Source of the DNA: Hypoxylon rubiginosum
Lineage: Eukaryota; Ascomycota; Sordariomycetes; Xylariales; Hypoxylaceae
Direction of reading: 5' to 3'
Assembly: GCA_902806565.1 (NCBI GenBank)
Contig: CADCXA010000037.1
Span: 682,001 to 746,000, forward strand
DNA: 64,000 nt
Part shown: in pieces, positions 57,801 to 64,000 of the stretch
How positions within the stretch are numbered: position 1 is the stretch's first letter
How the letters are laid out: each line of letters starts with the position of its first letter
Program-made: the position numbers and the translations under genes
The notes under the pieces: generated by a model
The model's input: the letters and a program-made list of their open reading frames with translations, nothing else
Databases searched by the model: none
What the model was told of the DNA's origin: nothing

Positions 57801-59348
57801 TGCTAGGCGTGACAACTATTCCTTTTTGAACAAGAATTGTTTTCTATAACAGTTCACAGGAAAAGCTATCACCGGTGAGGTAAAGATTCTCGAATTTCAG
57901 GGGCTCCATAACTGCTACTTATGAGCATTAACAAGAGCTTACACAACCACGTTGCAATTCACGTCAAGGTCTATTTGCTTGCCATGTTAGGCCTTGGCCA
58001 CCTTCAGCCTCGTGAGAGCTTTAACAAGAGGTCTAATCAGTAACATGACCGAAATGTCCAAGTCGTGGCACAGATGCTAGAACTGAGTAGTCCTCTTTGT
58101 TAGACGACCAACTCTATCCATGTCAGGATCACGATGAATTACTGTTAGAAACGACGCAAATAAACAGGTTTAATGCATGTCGAGACAACAACCATAGGTT
58201 ATGTACATCTCTCGGCCTGCTGCCGCCATATCGTCCTTAGCACATGTCTCCGTACCTTAACTTCACTTGCGCTGCACCAACGCTCTGATTGAGAAGCATC
58301 TATTCACCAAGGCGGGGTCTTTATATGTCCAGTCTCCCGACGACCTACCAATGTCGTGAACGAAACGTCGCATGGGATCTGCGAACTGCTCGTAGAGAGG
58401 CGGCAAGTGGAAGCGCTATTGAAGTAGAATCGAGCCCCCCGCCGCTCTAGCTTACCCTATTTGGGCGTCATGGACCACCTCGGCCTCTTTGAAGGGCTTT
58501 GGTGGTGTCTGGCCGAATAAACATCTTTGCAAGACATGCTCCCCAATTACCGGCCAGCATGCCTCGAGTATTTTCACCGTGAGGCCGTCCACCCCTAGCG
58601 AAGTGCTCCGAGTGCCCACCGCATAGGACTCGGCCTCTTCAAGCGAAATGTGTTCGTCTAGGGGGGGGATGGGTTTCTGCCGCCGAGTAAGCCGGGTCGT
58701 TACGCTCCAGTGCAGCTCTTCGTAGCGCCTTCGCATTGTCCAGCTGTGTTTCGACGACGGAGTTTCTAATGATGTAGCCCCAACCTTCTGGTCAACATCA
58801 TGAACTTGACACTGTATGGTTCAAGTAGCTGTTATCCATGTGTACGAAAACACGCAGGTCTTCATGTGGTTTCTTATATTGGCAGGCTACTGGAGATGTC
58901 ATCAAGCAACACCCTAATAACGGGGTGCCAGAAAAAGAGGTTGTAACGGTGAGTGTTGGTGATTGGGAGCAGTCCATCACAGAACGTGTCTGGCTCTTTG
59001 ATAGCAAGTTGTACTCCCCTTGGGTCTGGCAGGGCAATTCCCAGGCACGGGCTGCCCTTAAATGATCTTCCGCTTCTTCCCACCATGCATGTCACCCTCA
59101 ATATCAAGATCCTTCTAGAATCGCGCAGGGAGTCTAGTTCATCAAACACGCCGCCACCTTCGTGGTGATCAACAAGATGAGCCTGCCATTTTTGGGACAG
59201 TAGAACGGTGACTCAAATACATTTTCTTAGTCAAGTGAGAAATATATATCTTTACAAAAAGCACAATTATGCTAGACGTGACAACCATTCTTTTTTGAAG
59301 AATTGTTTTCTACAACTGTCACAGAGAAATGTATCTCGTATGAGCCTT
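57801..59348. mobile_element. Decayed transposon patch bounded by imperfect direct repeats
   Basis: A segment starting TGCTAGGCGTGACAACTATT at 57801 recurs as TGCTAGACGTGACAACCATT at 59270. The similarity goes on for about 75 bp (both share GAATTGTTTTCTA), with small gaps and mostly C/T or G/A differences. About 1.4 kb lies between, including a reverse-transcriptase relic on the minus strand. The repeats could be remnants of long terminal repeats or of a duplicated element. The family of the outer element is not identified. Confidence 0.55.
58452..58736 (-). pseudogene. LINE (Tad1-like) reverse transcriptase fragment
   Basis: A 94-codon open stretch reads EEAESYAVGTRSTSLGVDGL, then TVKILEACWPVIGEHVLQRC and PPKPFKEAEVV. 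This matches the start of the reverse transcriptase domain of Tad-type LINE elements, where the pattern is (A)DGLTV..LL.ACWP.IG...FK.AEVV followed by a PKPGK motif. Here the text breaks right after AEVV, which suggests a frameshift, and a stop follows. The upstream part is readable only by changing frame near 58735. No endonuclease or catalytic YADD motif was found, so it is a dead fragment. Confidence 0.7.
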
Positions 59349-61118
59349 GACGATAGACGGGCAGTACGGGCTTAGGCTCGGTGCTTAATCATAATAATCA
59401 TAATGTAACAGCAGCTCTGTTGTCATTTTGATCCTTTCTCGCAACAGAGGTATATTCAGTTCCGGATGGTACGAACCTACCAGGTTTAACGAGGCAGATC
59501 AAAAAGATGGCGTTGACTTATGAGTTGTATTATAAATCAAAGCAATTTTCTCCAAAGCCTAGAACTCGCAAGAGTTCTTCTTTCTCTAAACTCCGCGTTA
59601 GACCGAGCCAAGCCAAGGCAAGCTCGGGAATGAACAGTTGCTTGTTCGGGACCGGTGTCGGGTAACACTAGTTTAGTTTTAACCTACGCGTCCGAAATAG
59701 CGGGCCCTGTTACTGGAAGATAAAAAATAAAAAAAGCTTAGCCTTTTATTTCCCCAGAAGATCCACCCTTTGTCTCACACCACACACACCACACATAGGT
59801 AAGGACTTCGCCTGTCGGAATAAAGAGATTACGAATATCCATCCGTGGATGCATATATCAAACTGTACGCAAGTGAGCAGCCAGGCAGCCAGGGTATCTA
59901 TCAATATATGGTGCGAATTATTGGACTGTCCCGAGTACGACTTCCGGGATTCGGATTGGTACGGCATCGGAATTAGAAAAGTGAAAAGGTCTGGGAGTTC
60001 TCAAGAACTGCCCGTGATAGGAGATGTACGGAATTAGGAAATAATCCGTAGGCACCGGCTGACGACTCATATTCTCTACCTTGAATATTTTGCTACATTT
60101 GTTCTTTACCGACTTTACCTTGGACTAATGCTGGTGACGAAGGCTGCAAAGTGAGATAATATGAGATATGTATGCAAGTCTTATATTATGCAGAGTGATA
60201 AGAAAATTGCTTCTCTTGCATTCCTCTTGTCCGTGCGTCATTCGTATATTTCTCCCACACGTAAACAAAAGTCACTCACTCACTCATTTAGCAAGGAGGT
60301 TAGAAAAAAAGAATGTGTGGTAAATGAGTATAACTGCTATCCAATATCTCTCTTCATGCCGACTCGCGTCATCGTATTGTAGAGAATGTGATTGGTGCCA
60401 ACAGACTCCGACTTGTTAACTTTTTCGTACATACTAAATCCCGAACAGTTATTGGAGTCGAAGTGATAAAATTTTAAGCTACTAAAGCTACTATACCTCT
60501 AGGTACTCGGCATTATAGGCTAAGGCCTGCGAGGTGCATGGTAGCTCTTTGGCGGTGGAGTCCATGTCCTTTCCGTGGCGGGGCCGATAGTCGAGGCATC
60601 ATTACTACCTACCTGCCTACGTACCTTCTTGTGTTGTACCGTGGTTGCAATGCTAGGTAGGTATGTACTTACATAGTAGAGCGGAAAAGGTCCTTCCTAA
60701 TATTGACTTGCCTATTTACAAGGCTCGAAGCCCGTCTTCCGTCTTGACTTGCTTGTTTTATCTCGGCTCAGTCACAGACTTACAGTCACTTCTTCTTCTT
60801 CTACTACTACACTACCTACATAATTCTAGTTCAAGCAGCTATGTAAATACTCGACCATTAGCTTTTATAAATATTTCTATTAGCAAGTTCTATAGTATAG
60901 ACAATATCCTCCCGAATCCCATTTCTTCTTTTCTCGCTTTACTTCTTCGCTTTGTCTTGGATAAACGGGAAATATTCTTGGCAGATAACCGCATCGCCAA
61001 GGCTCCAAGCCCGAGCTTAAGAATACTTAAGTTCGCTTTTGCACTTGGCTATACTTACGTCACTCTCGTATTATAACCTGCGAGTGGGTGCTGCTAAGCT
61101 TTCTACTTTGGCCGTACT

Positions 61119-64000
61119 ATGGCAAATGAAATTGAGGAAAAGGAGACAAAGACGGCAGACCCGCTTGCAGATGTCGATAACACCGCCGGTTCTGAGCCAG
61201 CCACTCCCGTCTCCACCTTTGACGACCCCGACGAGGAGATCCGGAGACATGAGGAGTCGGATGAGAAGCGGGCTGACCGCACCGAGTTGAAACACACTCA
61301 GAGCTATGCCACTGATGCGAGCGGAATCACTCGCACCACCTCAAGGGCTTCCGTGCCTGTCACTAAGAAACCATGGTACAAGACGCCTAACCCGCTACTA
61401 TGGGGATCGATACCGCCTGTTCCCAAGGAGCGCCAGATCTCAAGGGAGTATACCGCTGGTTTCTTCAGCAAACTGACCTTCCAATGGATGGCTCCTTTGA
61501 TGAGCGTGAGCACTTGCCCCTGTGTGTATGTCTGCCTCAACCACATCATACTAACACTCCAATCTAGGTTGGATATAAACGACCCCTAGAGCAAGATGAC
61601 ATCTGGCTGGTGAATCCCGATCGGGCAGCCGAGAAGATGACAACCAATGTGAGGGAAGCGTTCGATAGAAGGATCGAGAAAGGCGAAAACTATCCACTGC
61701 TCTGGGCTCTACATGAAGTCTTCTTTTGGGAATTCTGGTTCGGCGGCATGTGCAGTCTTGTTTCGTCTGTCCTTCAGGTCATGTCTCCCTTCACCTTACG
61801 CTTTCTCATCCAATTTGCCCAAGAAGCATGGGATGCCTCGCAGAATGGCGGTCCCCCGCCCGAGATCGGCGCAGGAATCGGCCTGGTCATTGGTGTCACC
61901 ATCATGCAGATCTTCCAGAGCTTAGGGGTCAACCAGTTCATCTTCCGCGGTATGATGATTGGAGGCCAGTCACGTGCTGTCCTCATCAGTCTCATCTTCG
62001 AAAAGTCTATGGTGCTTTCCGGCCGAGCGAGAGCCGGCGGCAGTAAAGAGGTCGCTGATGGCTCGGCTGGGGAAGGCCAAGGAGAGAAGGGAAAGGAGAA
62101 CGCAAGCAAGAAACCAGAAAAGACGGAAAAATCGAAAGGGGACGGCAAAAAGGACAAGGCTGGCATCTCCGGCGACGGCACTGGCTGGAGCAATGGAAAA
62201 GTCGTAAACTTGATGAGTGTTGACACCTACCGCGTGGATCAAGCCTCCGCTTTATTTCACATAACGTGGACGGCGCCTATTTCCTGCATTATAACCCTCG
62301 TTGTCCTTATCGTCAACTTGACGTATAGCGCTCTCGCCGGCTTTGCACTTCTAGTCATCGGTATTCCGGCCTTGACCAGGGCGATTCGGCTGCTATTCAG
62401 GCGCCGAGCCGCCATTAACAAGATAACGGATCAGCGCGTGAGCCTAACGCAGGAGATCTTGCAGTCGGTTCGGTTCGTCAAATACTTCGGCTGGGAGGGG
62501 GCTTTCCTGGAGCGTCTCAAGGATATCCGAACTCGGGAGATCCATTCCATCCAGATCCTACTGACAATTCGAAATGCCATCAACGCCGTCAGCATGTCGC
62601 TTCCCATTTATGCTTCTATGTTGTCCTTCATCACGTACTCGCTCACCAGCCACGGTCTTCCAGCGGCCCAAGTGTTCTCTTCGCTTGCGCTTTTTAACGG
62701 CTTGCGAATGCCTCTGAACTTGCTTCCCCTCATCATCGGTCAGACGGTCGATGCTTGGTCCTCCCTAAAGCGTATCCAGGAATTCTTACTGTCCGAGGAA
62801 CAGAAAGAAGACGTCATCTTGGAGCCTGAGGGGCGTAACGCCGTCGAGATGCATGCCGCCAGTTTCACTTGGGAAAGAACACCAACCCAGGAAAACGAAA
62901 AGGGTAACGGCGAGAAGAAGGGCAAAGCTGGACCTCCGCAGAAGACGGCCAAGCCAGCTCCCAAGGCCGGCAACAACAGCGGATCTCCGGAAGACAGCTC
63001 TGAAGACACAGCAAGCACACTTGTGGAGGAACGCGAGCCTTTCAAACTGCAGGACCTGAACATCGAGATCGGTAGAAACGAGCTCGTTGCTGTCATTGGA
63101 ACTGTCGGAAGCGGAAAGAGTTCTTTGCTTGCTGCGCTTGCCGGTGACATGCGCAAGACATCCGGCGAGGTTGTACTGGGTGCGTCGAGGGCGTTCTGTC
63201 CGCAATACTCTTGGATTCAGAACGCAAGCGTACGGAACAACATCCTTTTCGGAAAAGAGATGGATCGTGATTGGTATAAGGAAGTAGTGACAGCGTAAGT
63301 GAATACGTTGCAACCACGAGTACATAACAAATACTGACTGCCGCGATTAGATGTGCCTTACAGCCAGATTTAGATATGCTCCCTAACGGCGATGCCACCG
63401 AAATCGGAGAAAGGGGTATCACTATATCAGGCGGGCAGAAGCAGCGGCTCAACATTGCTCGAGCCATTTACTTTGATGCTGATATCGTGCTCATGGACGA
63501 TCCTCTCAGCGCGGTTGACGCTCACGTCGGTCGACATATCATGGACAACGCCATCCTGGGTCTTCTCAAAGACAAATGTCGCATTCTTGCAACTCATCAG
63601 CTGTGGGTTCTCAACCGCTGCGATAGGATTATATGGATGGACGGCGGTAAAATCCAGGCCATCGATACGTTTGATAACCTCATGGCGAACCACTCCGGGT
63701 TTAGGCACCTGATGGAGACAACGGCTGTCGAGGAAAAGAAGGAGGAAGACCCCACCGTTGTCGAGGAGAAGACAGCCGACGGCGGCGACAAGGACAAGAA
63801 GAAAAAGAAGCGAGGCCAGGGGCTAATGCAGGCGGAAGAGCGAGCCGTATCGAGCGTCCCATGGTCCGTCTATACCGCCTACATCCGAGCTTCGGGAAGC
63901 ATCCTCAGCGCCCCGCTCACTATACTCGTGCTTCTGCTCTCTCAAGGTGCCAATATAATGACCAGTCTGTGGCTTTCGTACTGGACGTCGGATCGTTTCG
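61119..64000 (+). CDS. Yor1-like ABC transporter, ABCC/MRP type (3' end beyond window)
   Basis: Exons 61119-61505, 61568-63294 and 63351 onward; the gene runs off the window, leaving about 920 residues. The acidic cytosolic N-terminus is followed by ISREYTAGFFSKLTFQWMAP and VGYKRPLEQDDIW, the entry to the first membrane domain of short MRPs such as Yor1. A charged Lys-rich insertion lies in the first cytosolic loop region. NBD1 has Walker A GTVGSGKSSLLAAL, signature ISGGQKQRLNIARA and Walker B IVLMDDPLSAVD, with a switch His in ATHQLWVL. A second Lys-rich linker then leads into the next membrane domain (WSVYTAYIRASGS). Yor1 exports organic anions and oligomycin across the plasma membrane; the substrate here is not known. 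Intron 2 (63295-63350) interrupts NBD1. Confidence 0.93.

Larger units (their letters stand above)
57592..61118. other. Gene-poor region with transposon relics, upstream of the ABC transporter
   Basis: About 3.5 kb with no intact gene. The part 57.8-59.4 kb carries transposon relics, described separately. The part 59.4-61.1 kb is A/T-rich with many stops in all frames, plus ACCTACCTGCCTACGTACC near 60606-60625 and CTAGGTAGGTATGTAC near 60653-60668. The last part is presumably the transporter promoter and leader. Confidence 0.5.

Noticed and set aside
58144..58260. TGTTAGAAACGA sequence resembling the start of a copia-type LTR
   Set aside because: No matching end (TCTAACA) or second copy was seen in the window, so it cannot be called an LTR.

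Overview
The window is nuclear DNA of a filamentous ascomycete (Pezizomycotina, probably a sordariomycete, by inference). Evidence: short introns of about 50-130 nt with GTRWGT donors and RCTRAC-type branch sites, a fungal Zn2Cys6 regulator, fungal forms of WAPL, Ies1 and Ser33, and 0.3-3.5 kb AT-richer intergenic DNA full of ACCTACCT/TACCTAGGTA motifs. Genes lie on both strands without operons. I built 20 protein-coding models by splicing frames; the last is cut by the window end.

Layout. 0.4-8.1 kb: WAPL-like cohesin release factor, Rheb GTPase, cytosolic seryl-tRNA synthetase. 8.5-19.2 kb: a group of five that looks catabolic, made of a DapA/HOGA-type lyase, a Dal5-like MFS transporter, a TauD-type dioxygenase, a Zn2Cys6 regulator and a dihydropyrimidinase/hydantoinase. 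Two divergent promoters join its members. 20.2-25.1 kb: ZUP1/Mug105-type deubiquitinase, ITP pyrophosphatase, Fap7/AK6. 26-31 kb: class V myosin. 33.3-35.1 kb: 3-phosphoglycerate dehydrogenase. 36.6-38.1 kb: Nap1. 40.1-45.0 kb: a 16-exon P5B ATPase. 45.5-48.5 kb: Rrp9 and proteasome beta4, divergent. 51.3-57.6 kb: Ded1 helicase and Ino80 subunit Ies1. 57.8-59.4 kb: a decayed transposon patch with a LINE reverse-transcriptase relic. 61.1 kb to the end: Yor1-like ABC transporter.

Most genes are conserved housekeeping functions. The two most unusual points are (1) the dihydropyrimidinase gene, whose frame is restored only if a nested 'stwintron' is removed in two steps, and (2) its setting in a probable nitrogen- or carbon-scavenging cluster. 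The proteasome beta4 gene also has its start codon split by an intron. No rRNA, convincing tRNA or CRISPR array was seen.
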